Positions 1-8,289 of a DNA stretch of 33,484 nt are shown here, in pieces; the stretch's first letter is position 1; each line of letters opens with the position of its first letter. Origin of the DNA: an uncultured Ezakiella sp. (GTDB taxonomy: Bacteria; Bacillota; Clostridia; Tissierellales; Peptoniphilaceae); the NCBI GenBank assembly GCA_947293975.1, contig CAMYPV010000007.1, forward strand, positions 1 through 33,484, written 5' to 3'. Under the pieces are notes generated by a model. That model did not search any database and had not been told where the DNA came from. It worked only from the letters and a program-made list of their open reading frames with translations. A program made the position numbers and the translations under genes.

Positions 1-2
1 CA

Positions 3-254
3 AATATATTTGCAGCACATTTATTGATTAATGATAACTCTATAAAAGAATACATTACTTTAGGTTATAATATACAGCAAATGGCAAGCCTTGAGTGCGT
101 TGACAAAAATTTATTAATAATAAAATTAAACGATCTAATGCGTATGCGTATAATTCCGCGTGTTAATTTGTACAATAGAAATGATTTCTTTAGGGATATA
201 AGCGGCTGTGACAGAATCAATTGGGCAAATGAATACAACGAAGATTATATTTAA
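3..254 (+). CDS. ImmA/IrrE-family metallopeptidase, C-terminal part (5' end outside window)
   Basis: The frame is open from position 3 and ends at TAA 252-254, so the gene enters from the left. The first readable residues (NIFAAHLLI) match the conserved segment that follows the HExxH zinc site in ImmA/IrrE peptidases (the AN-x-FAA-x-LL pattern). Next comes the typical helical stretch (LGYNIQQMASLECV) that resembles a helix-turn-helix. The catalytic HExxH itself lies upstream of the window. These peptidases usually cleave a partner repressor and often belong to phage, ICE or toxin-antitoxin modules, but no such partner is visible here. An intrinsic terminator follows directly. Family assignment is by pattern recognition on about 83 residues. 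Confidence 0.68.
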   Translation, partial: NIFAAHLLINDNSIKEYITLGYNIQQMASLECVDKNLLIIKLNDLMRMRIIPRVNLYNRNDFFRDISGCDRINWANEYNEDYI

Positions 255-283
255 TCCAGGTAATTTGATACCTGGATTTTTTA
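254..283 (+). terminator. Intrinsic terminator after the ImmA/IrrE gene
   Basis: A perfect 9-bp stem (254-262 with 269-277, arms ATCCAGGTA and TACCTGGAT) has a 6-nt loop and is followed by a T-run at 277-282. Confidence 0.85.
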
Positions 284-367
284 TTTATTATAATGTAAAA
301 TTAATTCATAATAAAAAATATGTGGGTATTATTTTAGTGGATAGTTGAAATTTATTTGGAGGTATAT

Positions 368-865
368 ATGAGTTCAAAAGATTTTAAAATGCCAATTTTT
401 GGAGTGGGACCGTTATATGTAGTTTTATGCTTAATACTTACAATTTTGGGTTTGATTTTGCACTTTAAAGGCCTTATAACTTTTGGTGAATTTAATGGTT
501 CTAAATTAATTTTTAAAGTGGCTGGTGTTATTTTTATATTATTTGGTGCGTATTTGTGGATAGCTGCAGTTATTGTGAAAAAAATAAATACAAGCGTTAT
601 GGAAAAGAAATTAATAACAGACGGCGTGTATGCAATCGTAAGAAATCCAGTATATACTGCTTTTATTTTTGTGTTTACTGGTATTTTGTTATTTACTGCA
701 AATATTATTTTGCTAATTTTACCATGTGTTTTTTGGTTATTTTTAACTGTACTAATGAAAATGACCGAGGAAAAGTGGTTAAGAAATGCTTTTGGCGAAG
801 AATATGATATTTATTGCAGTGAGGTAAATAGAGTAATACCTTGGTTTAAGAAAAAGAAATTTTAA
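368..865 (+). CDS. Isoprenylcysteine carboxyl methyltransferase (ICMT/PEMT)-like membrane protein
   Basis: This 165-residue integral membrane protein has four hydrophobic segments, near residues 13-32, 44-66, 92-110 and 112-130. The C-terminal half carries the ICMT/PEMT-like signature: G-x-Y-x-x-V-R-N-P-x-Y (GVYAIVRNPVY), then an EE...FG-x-EY...Y block ending in R-V-I-P-W. Such bacterial proteins are predicted S-adenosylmethionine-dependent methyltransferases of mostly unknown substrate. A TTG at 356 is in frame, but GGAGG at 358-362 is well placed for the ATG at 368, which I chose. The gene stands alone between two terminators. The exact substrate cannot be inferred. Confidence 0.75.
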   Translation: MSSKDFKMPIFGVGPLYVVLCLILTILGLILHFKGLITFGEFNGSKLIFKVAGVIFILFGAYLWIAAVIVKKINTSVMEKKLITDGVYAIVRNPVYTAFIFVFTGILLFTANIILLILPCVFWLFLTVLMKMTEEKWLRNAFGEEYDIYCSEVNRVIPWFKKKKF

Positions 866-869
866 TTTG

Positions 870-895
870 CTCCTATTTTTGTAGGAGTTATTTTT
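870..895 (+). terminator. Intrinsic terminator after the methyltransferase-like gene
   Basis: A 6-bp stem CTCCTA (870-875) / TAGGAG (882-887) is followed by a T-rich tract. It is rather weak. Confidence 0.65.
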
Positions 896-963
896 ATTTT
901 AATAATTTTTACTTTTTATTCTTTTCAGCTTGTTTTTTGCGTGATTTTTTTATGTTTTTGTTA

Positions 964-969
964 TATAAT
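964..969 (+). promoter_or_regulatory. Likely -10 box of the guaB promoter
   Basis: TATAAT lies 54 nt upstream of the guaB start. No convincing -35 hexamer stands at 17 nt; GTGATT at 941-946 is the best candidate. The call rests on the -10 box and its position. Confidence 0.4.
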
Positions 970-1022
970 AAAAGTAGTTGAAATCTATCGACGGATTCGA
1001 GATATTATTATGAGGAGGTATT

Positions 1023-2477
1023 ATGGAATTTTATAAGGAAGCACTAACATTTGACGATATTTTACTTGTGCCAGCTGAAAGCCACGTTTTACCACGCGAG
1101 GTCGATACTGGAACCATTTTAACTAACAAAATTAAGTTAAACATTCCTATTATGTCTGCAGGTATGGATACTGTTACTGAAAGCCAAATGGCAATTGCTA
1201 TGGCTAGAGAAGGTGGCATTGGTATTATTCACAAAAATATGTCTATTGAAGCGCAAGCTCACGAAGTTGATCGTGTTAAGAGAAGCGAGCATGGTATTAT
1301 TACAGATCCTTTTTATTTGTCAAAGGATCATTTGTTAAGCGATGCAGATAGATTAATGGGTACTTATAAGATTAGTGGCGTGCCTGTTGTAGACGAAAGC
1401 GGCAAGTTAATTGGAATTATTACTAATCGTGATATGAGATTCGAAGATGATATGAGCAAGCCTATTAGTGAAGCTATGACAAGCGAAAATCTTATTACTG
1501 CTCGTGAAGGCGTTACTATGGAAGAAGCAAAAACTATTTTGATGGCTCATAAAATTGAAAAGCTACCAATCGTTGATGCAAACTTCAACTTAAAAGGCTT
1601 GATCACAATTAAGGATATTGAAAAATCAATTGAGTTTCCTAATTCGTCAAAGGATAGTCAAGGACGTTTGCTTGCAGGTGCAGCTTTGGGCGTAACTGGA
1701 GATATGCTTGATAGAGCGGCTGCTCTTGTAGAAGCAAAGGTTGACGTTGTTGTATTGGATACTGCTCATGGTCACAGCGCTGGCGTAATTAGTGCTGTTC
1801 AAAAGCTAAAGGTAGCTTATCCTGAACTTCAAGTTATAGCTGGTAATGTTGCAACTTATGAAGCAACAAAGGCATTGTTTGCTGCAGGTGCTGACTGTGT
1901 AAAGGTTGGTATAGGACCTGGTAGTATTTGTACGACAAGAGTTGTTACTGGTATTGGTGTTCCACAAGTTACGGCAATTATGGATGCACGTAAAGCTGCA
2001 AAGGAAGAGGGCAAACCAATTATTGCAGATGGCGGGATTAAATATTCAGGAGATATTACAAAGGCTATTGCAGCTGGAGGTAATGTAGTTATGCTTGGTG
2101 GACTACTTGCTGGTACTGTTGAAAGTCCAGGAGAAGAAGTTATCTATGAAGGCAGACGCTACAAAGAATATCGCGGCATGGGTTCATTAGGTGCAATGAG
2201 TGCTGGTAGTAAGGACAGATATTTCCAAGAAGGAACAAAGAAATATGTTCCTGAAGGAGTTGAAGGACGCGTTCACTTTAAAGGTAAAGTTGGAGAGGTT
2301 ATATATCAATTAATGGGAGGATTAAAATCAGGTATGGGTTATCTTGGTTGCAAAGATATTCCTGAATTGATGGAAAAACCTAGATATGTAAAGATTACAT
2401 CTGCTTCATTAATCGAAAATCACCCACACGATATTAACATCACAAAAGAAAGTCCAAACTATTCTCCACAAAGATAG
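1023..2477 (+). CDS. guaB: Inosine-5'-monophosphate dehydrogenase
   Basis: It oxidises IMP to XMP with NAD+, the first committed step of GMP synthesis, in the cytoplasm. The 484 residues match the usual length. The N-terminal barrel part (LTFDDILLVPAESHVLP) is interrupted at about residues 93-205 by two CBS domains, then the barrel resumes with DTAHGHS and the catalytic loop GPGSICTTR. Cys303 of this loop forms the covalent thioimidate. The flap and C-terminus (YRGMGSLGAM, later GGLKSGMGYLG) are intact. GAGGAGG lies 5-6 nt before ATG 1023. The gene is monocistronic, with its own terminator. No purine riboswitch or T-box is apparent in the short leader. Confidence 0.98.
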   Translation: MEFYKEALTFDDILLVPAESHVLPREVDTGTILTNKIKLNIPIMSAGMDTVTESQMAIAMAREGGIGIIHKNMSIEAQAHEVDRVKRSEHGIITDPFYLSKDHLLSDADRLMGTYKISGVPVVDESGKLIGIITNRDMRFEDDMSKPISEAMTSENLITAREGVTMEEAKTILMAHKIEKLPIVDANFNLKGLITIKDIEKSIEFPNSSKDSQGRLLAGAALGVTGDMLDRAAALVEAKVDVVVLDTAHGHSAGVISAVQKLKVAYPELQVIAGNVATYEATKALFAAGADCVKVGIGPGSICTTRVVTGIGVPQVTAIMDARKAAKEEGKPIIADGGIKYSGDITKAIAAGGNVVMLGGLLAGTVESPGEEVIYEGRRYKEYRGMGSLGAMSAGSKDRYFQEGTKKYVPEGVEGRVHFKGKVGEVIYQLMGGLKSGMGYLGCKDIPELMEKPRYVKITSASLIENHPHDINITKESPNYSPQR

Positions 2478-2495
2478 TTTTAAATAATTAATTTA

Positions 2496-2547
2496 AACAA
2501 CTGATTGCTTTGATTATAAAATTACAAAGGCAATCGGTTGTTTTTTA
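2496..2547 (+). terminator. Intrinsic terminator after guaB
   Basis: A long stem pairs 2496-2512 with 2525-2541 (arms start AACAA and end TTGTT, with one wobble and one bulge). It is followed by T 2541-2546. Confidence 0.85.
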
Positions 2548-2647
2548 TTTGCCAAAAATTGAGCGAATTGAGAATTAAATTACGATTGTAAAATGATTTT
2601 ATAAAATTATAATGATGTTTTAAGATGAAAATAAATTCTGTTTTTCC

Positions 2648-2676
2648 TTTACAAATGAAAGCGTTTGTGTTAAAAT
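2648..2676 (+). promoter_or_regulatory. rpmH promoter
   Basis: TTTACA (2648-2653), a 17-nt spacer and TAAAAT (2671-2676) form a good sigma-A promoter. It lies just upstream of the AAGGAGGTG ribosome-binding site and ATG of rpmH, and probably drives rpmH-rnpA-yidD-yidC-jag. Confidence 0.75.
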
Positions 2677-2708
2677 GTAAAGGTAAATTAGATGAAGGAG
2701 GTGTGGTT

Positions 2709-2843
2709 ATGAAAAGAACTTACCAACCAAAAAACAGACAAAGAAAAAAGGTTCACGGTTTTAGAAAAAGAATGAGCACTACTGCTGGACGCAAAGTTTT
2801 AAAGAGAAGAAGAGCAAAAGGCAGAAAGGTTTTAAGTGCTTAA
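2709..2843 (+). CDS. rpmH: 50S ribosomal protein L34
   Basis: This 44-residue, very basic protein begins MKRTYQPKNRQRKK and ends in the usual R-R-R-A-K-G-R-K-V-L-S-A tail, which is canonical L34. It is a component of the large ribosomal subunit. The frame is open further upstream to 2625, but AAGGAGGTG at 2695-2703 and family length fix the start at 2709. The stop overlaps the ATG of rnpA (TAATG), the usual rpmH-rnpA arrangement. Confidence 0.98.
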   Translation: MKRTYQPKNRQRKKVHGFRKRMSTTAGRKVLKRRRAKGRKVLSA

Positions 2844-3169
2844 TGCTTTCTAGCGAAAACCGTCTGAGAAAAAAAGAGGATTTCAGCTCACTTTATAAGA
2901 GGTCAAATTTTAAGGCTAATCGTAATTTTATGATTCGTTATAGGCGCGGAGTTAAAAAAATTGGAATTGTTGTTAGTAACAAGCACGGCAAAGCCAATGT
3001 AAGAAATTTGCTTAAGCGTCGTATAAGAGCTATCGTTCGAAATCTTTTACCAAAGATGGAGAGTTACGATATTATAATTACTCCAAAAATTGGAGCAGCC
3101 GACTTGTCTTATGGTGAGCTTTCTAGAAATCTTTCTCATGTTTTAAAACTTGGAGGTATTATTAAATGA
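2843..3169 (+). CDS. rnpA: Ribonuclease P protein component
   Basis: This 108-residue basic protein supports RNase P RNA in 5' maturation of pre-tRNA. The N-terminus (MLSSENRLRKKEDF) and the RNR-type motif (KANVRNLLKRRIRAIVR, about residues 50-66) are diagnostic. The motif has Leu-Leu-Lys-Arg-Arg where many relatives have Arg-Ile-Lys-Arg-Arg, a modest variation. It starts on the TAATG overlap with rpmH and its TGA overlaps the ATG of yidD (ATGA), so translation is coupled on both sides. Confidence 0.95.
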   Translation: MLSSENRLRKKEDFSSLYKRSNFKANRNFMIRYRRGVKKIGIVVSNKHGKANVRNLLKRRIRAIVRNLLPKMESYDIIITPKIGAADLSYGELSRNLSHVLKLGGIIK

Positions 3170-3381
3170 GATTTATTGCTATAAAGTTGATTGAGTTTTA
3201 TCAAAAATATATTTCAAGATATATTTTGGTGGGCGCTCATTGTCGCTTCACTCCAACTTGTAGCGAGTATGCTCTGCAGGCTTTTAAGAAATATAATTTC
3301 TTTAAAGCTTTATTTTTAAGTTTTAAAAGAATTTTACGATGCAATCCTTATTGCGAAGGGGGATATGATCCCTTACCATAA
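3166..3381 (+). CDS. yidD: Membrane protein insertion efficiency factor YidD
   Basis: This 71-residue protein has the conserved core H-C-R-F-x-P-T-C-S-x-Y-A, followed by a second Cys-containing block (LRCNPYCEGGYDPLP). It is a short amphipathic membrane-associated protein that assists YidC-dependent insertion. It sits, as in most bacteria, between rnpA and yidC. The start codon overlaps the rnpA stop by 4 nt. Confidence 0.96.
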   Translation: MRFIAIKLIEFYQKYISRYILVGAHCRFTPTCSEYALQAFKKYNFFKALFLSFKRILRCNPYCEGGYDPLP

Positions 3382-3405
3382 ATATATATCGAAAGGAATT
3401 ACTAA

Positions 3406-4107
3406 ATGAATTATTTAGCACAAGCTTTGGGATGGGTTATGAGATATGTTTATAACTTTGTTTCTGATTTAGGCCCAGAGATGCAAAACTTCAGTTACTT
3501 AGCAATCACTATTATTATAACAACGATTATAGTTAAATTGCTTGTACTACCTTTACAATTAAGAAGCTCTAAGCAAATGAGAAAAACTCAGGAGCTGCAG
3601 CCTCAAGTAAAAGAAATACAAATTAAATATAAGCATGATCCACAAGCTGCAAATATGAAAATACAACAGCTATACAGACAAAATGGAGCTAGCATGACGG
3701 GTGGATGTTTACCACTTTTGATTCAGTTTCCAATTATCCTTGCATTCTTTAGAGTTATGCAAGACCCAAATGCTTATGTATTTCACGAAGCTGGAATGTA
3801 CGATAATATGCTTAAGACATTTTTTTGGATTAAGGATTTAACATTACCTGATCCTTATTGGTTTGGATTACCACTTATTACTGGTGTTGTAACTTATTTA
3901 CAAACTCTTACAACTCCAAAAGTTGGCCCACAATTAGAGCAAGCTCAAAGTATGAGTATGATGAATTACATGATGCCGGTTATGATTTTCTGGTTTGCAC
4001 TTAAGTATCCGGGAGGTCTTGCATTATATTGGACTGTAAGTACGATTTTTACCGCTGTACAATCTTTAATTAGTAATAGAGATTTGTTGTTTAAAAAAGG
4101 AGAATAA
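3406..4107 (+). CDS. yidC: Membrane protein insertase YidC/Oxa1/Alb3 family
   Basis: This 233-residue polytopic protein inserts and folds inner-membrane proteins, alone or with SecYEG. It is the short Gram-positive form. A first hydrophobic helix near residues 29-49 is followed by a charged hairpin (SSKQMRKTQELQPQVKEIQ, residues 55-73) and three to four further membrane segments. The Arg inside LPLQLRSS matches the conserved groove arginine. Unlike Bacillus SpoIIIJ it has no obvious lipoprotein signal or lipobox Cys near the N-terminus; it starts directly with MNYLAQALG. AAAGGA precedes the ATG, and jag starts 1 nt after the stop. Confidence 0.95.
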   Translation: MNYLAQALGWVMRYVYNFVSDLGPEMQNFSYLAITIIITTIIVKLLVLPLQLRSSKQMRKTQELQPQVKEIQIKYKHDPQAANMKIQQLYRQNGASMTGGCLPLLIQFPIILAFFRVMQDPNAYVFHEAGMYDNMLKTFFWIKDLTLPDPYWFGLPLITGVVTYLQTLTTPKVGPQLEQAQSMSMMNYMMPVMIFWFALKYPGGLALYWTVSTIFTAVQSLISNRDLLFKKGE

Positions 4108-4108
4108 T

Positions 4109-5065
4109 ATGGATAGAATTACACTTGAAATGAAAACTGTAGAGGAAGCTGTTGAATCTGCTTTAAAGATGCTTAACGCAAAAAGAGAAGATGTTGATGT
4201 TATCGTTGAAGATGAACCTTCAAAAGGTTTTTTAGGCATTGGTGCAAAAGACGCAAAAGTTACTGTTGTTCTTAAAAATTCAGGCTTGAAGGATCAGGTT
4301 TTACAGGAAATTGAAGACAATAAATCTGATTTTGAACTTAAGGTAGATGAAATTAAATCTGGAGCAAAGGATTTTATTGCAGACGCAAAAGAAACTTTTA
4401 ATGATATAAAAGAAGATGCCGAGGAAAAATTCCAATCTGCAAAAGAAACTGTACAAGATAAAATGAAAGACGCAAAAGAAGATATCGAAGAAGAATATCA
4501 TGAAGTTAAAGACGAAGTGGAAGAATTTGTTGATGATACATTTAACAAAAAAACTAATTTGTTTTTATTAGAAGGCGTTGAGCATTATAATTCAGAAGAT
4601 GAGATGGCTGAAGCTGCAAGACAATATCTTGAAAAATTAATCAAACTTGCAGGTTTCGAGGGTCATGTTGAAATTATTGACGAGCGTGAGCAAGAAGAAA
4701 ATATCGTGCTTGACATTGTGCTTGATAATTATGAACAAAATTCAAGAGTAATTGGTAAAAAAGGAGACACAATAAATTCTTTGGGATATATGGTTGCTCA
4801 ATTTGTTAGAGGACGCTATGATGGCAAAATGATTATTGAGGTTGATTGTGGTGATTATATCTACGATCAAAAAGAAAAGCTAAAAGCTTTTGCAAGAAGT
4901 GCTGCAGAGCGTGCTTTAAGAGATGGTGAATACAAACTAAGACCAATGAATGCTTATGATAGAAGAATTGTCCACAAGGCATTAAACGATATGGAGGGGG
5001 TTTCTACTCATTCTGAAGGTGAAGAACCGAGACGCTCCATTGTTATTACAAGAGACCCGCAATAG
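4109..5065 (+). CDS. jag: Jag/KhpB RNA-binding protein (Jag-N, KH and R3H domains)
   Basis: A cytoplasmic RNA-binding protein linked in other Firmicutes to cell division and elongation control. The Jag-N domain spans about residues 1-56 (with the KGFLGIGAKDAKV motif). The KH domain carries the GxxG-type loop VIGKKGD (214-220). The R3H domain contains YDRRIVHKAL (R285, H289) and the tail THSEGEEP. Between Jag-N and KH, residues about 60-145 form a highly charged helical linker with repeated A-K-E-x-hydrophobic units. At 318 residues it is longer than many homologues because of this linker. The stop codon sits in the loop of an intrinsic terminator. Confidence 0.94.
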   Translation: MDRITLEMKTVEEAVESALKMLNAKREDVDVIVEDEPSKGFLGIGAKDAKVTVVLKNSGLKDQVLQEIEDNKSDFELKVDEIKSGAKDFIADAKETFNDIKEDAEEKFQSAKETVQDKMKDAKEDIEEEYHEVKDEVEEFVDDTFNKKTNLFLLEGVEHYNSEDEMAEAARQYLEKLIKLAGFEGHVEIIDEREQEENIVLDIVLDNYEQNSRVIGKKGDTINSLGYMVAQFVRGRYDGKMIIEVDCGDYIYDQKEKLKAFARSAAERALRDGEYKLRPMNAYDRRIVHKALNDMEGVSTHSEGEEPRRSIVITRDPQ

Positions 5066-5077
5066 AGCGGGTTTTTT
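5055..5077 (+). terminator. Intrinsic terminator overlapping the jag stop codon
   Basis: ACCCGC (5055-5060) pairs with GCGGGT (5067-5072) around loop AATAGA, which holds the jag TAG. T 5072-5077 follows. The mnmE ATG is only 4 nt downstream of the T-run, so this can reduce or attenuate read-through into mnmE. Confidence 0.8.
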
Positions 5078-5081
5078 AGTT

Positions 5082-6410
5082 ATGAGAACTATAGCAGCTA
5101 TTGCCACTCCACCAGGACGTGGAGGTATTGGCATTGTAAGAATGTCGGGGCCTATGAGTCTTGATATTTTAAATAAGATATTTGATACAAAAAAATCAAT
5201 CAAGCCTAGATACATGCATTACGGACACATTGTATATGACGGGAAAGTAATTGATGAAGTTATGGCTTGCTATTTCAAGTCGCCGCATTCATATACAACA
5301 GAAGATATGGTTGAAATATATTGTCACGGTGGATATGTATCTACTTTATATATTTACGAGATCTTATTAAAAGAAGGCGCTGTTCAAGCGAATGCAGGAG
5401 AATTCACTAAGCTTGCATTTTTAAATGGGCGTATTGACTTAATTGAAGCAGAGGCAGTAACGGGGATTATTGATGCCCAAAATAAAGAAGAGCAAATTTT
5501 ATATACAAATGTACTGGGTGGAAGTCTGTCTGCAAAAATTGATGCAATTTCTAATAAATTGCTGAGCTTAATTGCTGAATGTGAGGCAAAAATTGATTAT
5601 CCAGAACTTGGTGATGTTCATGACATGCACAAAGTGCTTGATGAAATTTATGATGAGATAAATAATTTAATAGATGATGAGAAGCGTTCAAATTTTATCA
5701 GAGAGGGTATTAAAACCGCTATAATCGGAAGGCCTAATGTTGGTAAGAGCAGTTTATTAAATGCAATTACGAACAAAGAACGTGCAATAGTAACGGAAAT
5801 TGCGGGTACAACTCGTGATACAATCGAAGAGTTTATAAATTTTGAAGGTTTGTATCTGCACTTGATTGATACGGCTGGAATTAGAAATACTGATGAGATT
5901 GTTGAGGCAATAGGTATCAAGCGTAGTCAGCAATCAGCTCGTGAAGCGGATATTGTTATTGTCGTTATTGACGGATCAGATGACTTGGGAGTTGAAGATA
6001 TCGAAATTTTAAACTCAGTAAGTGATAAGGAGAAAATAATTCTTGTCAACAAGTCAGATAAAGGCATTAAGGTTGATTTAGAAAGATTAAAAGAATATTC
6101 AAATAATATTGTTGTCGGTTCAATTAAAAATGACGACGGCGTTAGAGATATTATGAATATTATCAAGAAAATTTTTACAGTTGATATAGATGCGGATTTT
6201 ACATCGATATTTAATATAAGGCATAGACAAGCACTTTTACAAGCTTGTGAAGAGCTTTCGCAAGCGAGAGTTGATATGGATGTGATGCCATTTGAAATTG
6301 TTGAAGTTAGCTTGAGGCTTGCTCTTGACGATTTGTATTCGATAATTGGTAGAAATTATGATGAGGATTTAATTGACAGAGTATTTAAAGATTTCTGTGT
6401 AGGGAAGTGA
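5082..6410 (+). CDS. mnmE: tRNA uridine-5-carboxymethylaminomethyl(34) synthesis GTPase MnmE
   Basis: With MnmG it installs the cmnm5 modification on wobble U34 of tRNAs, using methylene-THF. The N-terminal THF-binding domain begins MRTIAAIATPPGRGGIGIVR. The inserted G domain shows G1 GRPNVGKSS (216-224), DTAGIR for G3 and NKSD for G4. The C-terminal FCVGK carries the conserved Cys. At 442 residues it is slightly short but complete. The frame is open back to 5019, but homology fixes the start at 5082. No Shine-Dalgarno is visible there; the upstream bases are the terminator's GCGGG and T-run. Translation may depend on ribosomes finishing jag. Confidence 0.95.
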   Translation: MRTIAAIATPPGRGGIGIVRMSGPMSLDILNKIFDTKKSIKPRYMHYGHIVYDGKVIDEVMACYFKSPHSYTTEDMVEIYCHGGYVSTLYIYEILLKEGAVQANAGEFTKLAFLNGRIDLIEAEAVTGIIDAQNKEEQILYTNVLGGSLSAKIDAISNKLLSLIAECEAKIDYPELGDVHDMHKVLDEIYDEINNLIDDEKRSNFIREGIKTAIIGRPNVGKSSLLNAITNKERAIVTEIAGTTRDTIEEFINFEGLYLHLIDTAGIRNTDEIVEAIGIKRSQQSAREADIVIVVIDGSDDLGVEDIEILNSVSDKEKIILVNKSDKGIKVDLERLKEYSNNIVVGSIKNDDGVRDIMNIIKKIFTVDIDADFTSIFNIRHRQALLQACEELSQARVDMDVMPFEIVEVSLRLALDDLYSIIGRNYDEDLIDRVFKDFCVGK

Positions 6411-6414
6411 TTTT

Positions 6415-8289
6415 ATGTATGATTTAATAGTTGTAGGAGCCGGACATGCAGGTTGTGAAGCTGCAATTGCTGCGGCAAATATGGGGGCAAACACTTTAAT
6501 AATCACAATGAATTTAGATGGGATTGCAGCTCTTTCGTGCAATCCAAATATTGGCGGAACAGGTAAGGGTCATCTTGTGCGTGAAATTGATGCGCTTGGT
6601 GGATACATGGGTTTAAATATCGATAAGAGCTATTTACAATCCAGAATGTTAAACACATCCAAAGGCCCAGCTGTTCATTCTTTGCGTGTCCAAGCTGACA
6701 AGATTGAATATCATAAATATATGAAGCAAAAACTTGAAAACACACAAAATTTAACGCTTAGACAGATGGAAGCAACCGATATTATAATCGAAGACGGCGA
6801 GGTTAAGGGAATTGAAATTCGCGATGGCAGAAAAATTATGTCTAAGGCTGTAATTTTAGCAACGGGAACTTATTTAAAAGGAAAAGTTTTTATCGGTAAA
6901 AATATTTTTGAATCAGGGCCTGATGGCAGATTTCCTTCAAATATTTTAGGAGATAATTTGAAGAAACACGGAATCACTCTTAGAAGATTAAAAACTGGAA
7001 CGCCCGCACGTGTGGATAAAAAATCGATTGATTTTAGTGTTATGGAAGTTCAAGAGGGTGATGAAGAGATTACTCCATTTTCATTTTTGAACAGTGCCGA
7101 AGATATTAAAAGAGATCAATTAAATTGTTATTTGACTCATACAACTCCGAAAATGCACGATTATATAAGGGATAACATGGAAGAGTCCGCCCTTTATTCA
7201 GGAGCAATTGAAGGAACTGGTCCGAGATATTGTCCAAGTATAGAAGATAAAATTAAAAGATTTCCAGACCGTGAAGACCATCAAGTATTTTTAGAGCCAG
7301 AGGGCGAATCAACGGACGAGTTTTATGTTCAAGGTGTTTCGACATCTATGCCAGAATACATTCAAGAAAATATGTATAAAATGATTACAGGAATGGAAAA
7401 TGTACGCATTATGCGTCCAGGCTATGCGATTGAATACGATGCAATTTTTGCGACAAGTTTAAAAAGCACCTTAGAAAGCAAAGATATAAAAAATTTATTT
7501 TTTGCAGGGCAGATAAATGGCTCTTCTGGGTATGAGGAGGCTGCTGCACAAGGAATTATTGCTGGTATTAATGCAGTTAGAAATATAAATGGACAGCCAG
7601 AGTTTACGATTAAGCGTGACGAGGGTTATATAGGTGTGTTGATTGATGATTTGGTAACAAAGATTACCTATGAGCCTTATAGAATGATGACTGCACGTGC
7701 TGAACACAGACTTACATTGCGTCAAGATAATGCAGATATTAGATTGACACAAAAAGGTTTTGACATTGGTTTGGCAACAACTGAAAGACTAGAGCATATG
7801 CTACAACGTAAAGCGAAACTAGAAGAAGCAATAAAAGAGTTAGAAGACAAAAAAATCACACCAACTGAAGAAACAAATAAAATTTTATCGAGTTTGACAA
7901 CACCAATTAAGACTGCAATTAGTCTTAAAGAATTGGTGCGTCGTCCAGAGATAAGAATAGATCAAGCACTTGAACTTTTTCCTATAGATATAAAGTTGGA
8001 TAAAGAAATGAAATTGCTTGTAGAGACTGAAGTAAAATACGAAGGCTATATAAAGAAGAACAATGATAGAATTAAGCGAATGGAAAAGTTTGAAGATAGA
8101 AAATTGCCAGATGACATTGATTATCATGAGATAAAAGGTCTTAAAAAAGAGGCCGCAGATAAGCTAACTCTTATAAGACCAGAGACTTTGTCGCAGGCAA
8201 GTAGGATAAGCGGAGTAAGTCCATCAGATATGAATGTTTTAATGATTCATCTCGAACTTGAAAGGCGGAAGCATGAACATAGAAATTAA
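6415..8289 (+). CDS. mnmG: tRNA uridine-5-carboxymethylaminomethyl(34) synthesis enzyme MnmG
   Basis: This FAD-dependent partner of MnmE acts in wobble-uridine modification. The N-terminal dinucleotide fold is plain (VVGAGHAGCEAA, Gly8/10/13), as are SCNPNIGGTGKGHL and GPAVHSLRVQADK. The conserved Cys in GPRYCPSIEDKI and the C-terminal MnmE-interaction domain (EIKGLKKEAADKL...RISGVSPSD) are present. The 624-residue length is typical. ATG 6415 follows the mnmE stop by 4 nt, with AGGGAAG upstream. Its end overlaps rsmG by 17 nt. Confidence 0.98.
   Translation: MYDLIVVGAGHAGCEAAIAAANMGANTLIITMNLDGIAALSCNPNIGGTGKGHLVREIDALGGYMGLNIDKSYLQSRMLNTSKGPAVHSLRVQADKIEYHKYMKQKLENTQNLTLRQMEATDIIIEDGEVKGIEIRDGRKIMSKAVILATGTYLKGKVFIGKNIFESGPDGRFPSNILGDNLKKHGITLRRLKTGTPARVDKKSIDFSVMEVQEGDEEITPFSFLNSAEDIKRDQLNCYLTHTTPKMHDYIRDNMEESALYSGAIEGTGPRYCPSIEDKIKRFPDREDHQVFLEPEGESTDEFYVQGVSTSMPEYIQENMYKMITGMENVRIMRPGYAIEYDAIFATSLKSTLESKDIKNLFFAGQINGSSGYEEAAAQGIIAGINAVRNINGQPEFTIKRDEGYIGVLIDDLVTKITYEPYRMMTARAEHRLTLRQDNADIRLTQKGFDIGLATTERLEHMLQRKAKLEEAIKELEDKKITPTEETNKILSSLTTPIKTAISLKELVRRPEIRIDQALELFPIDIKLDKEMKLLVETEVKYEGYIKKNNDRIKRMEKFEDRKLPDDIDYHEIKGLKKEAADKLTLIRPETLSQASRISGVSPSDMNVLMIHLELERRKHEHRN

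Noticed and set aside
2478..2708. oriC next to rpmH
   Set aside because: No DnaA-box consensus, no dnaA, and the region is filled by the guaB terminator and the rpmH promoter.
2625..2708. N-terminal extension of L34 from the upstream open frame
   Set aside because: The promoter and ribosome-binding site lie inside this stretch, and L34 is 44 residues in the family.
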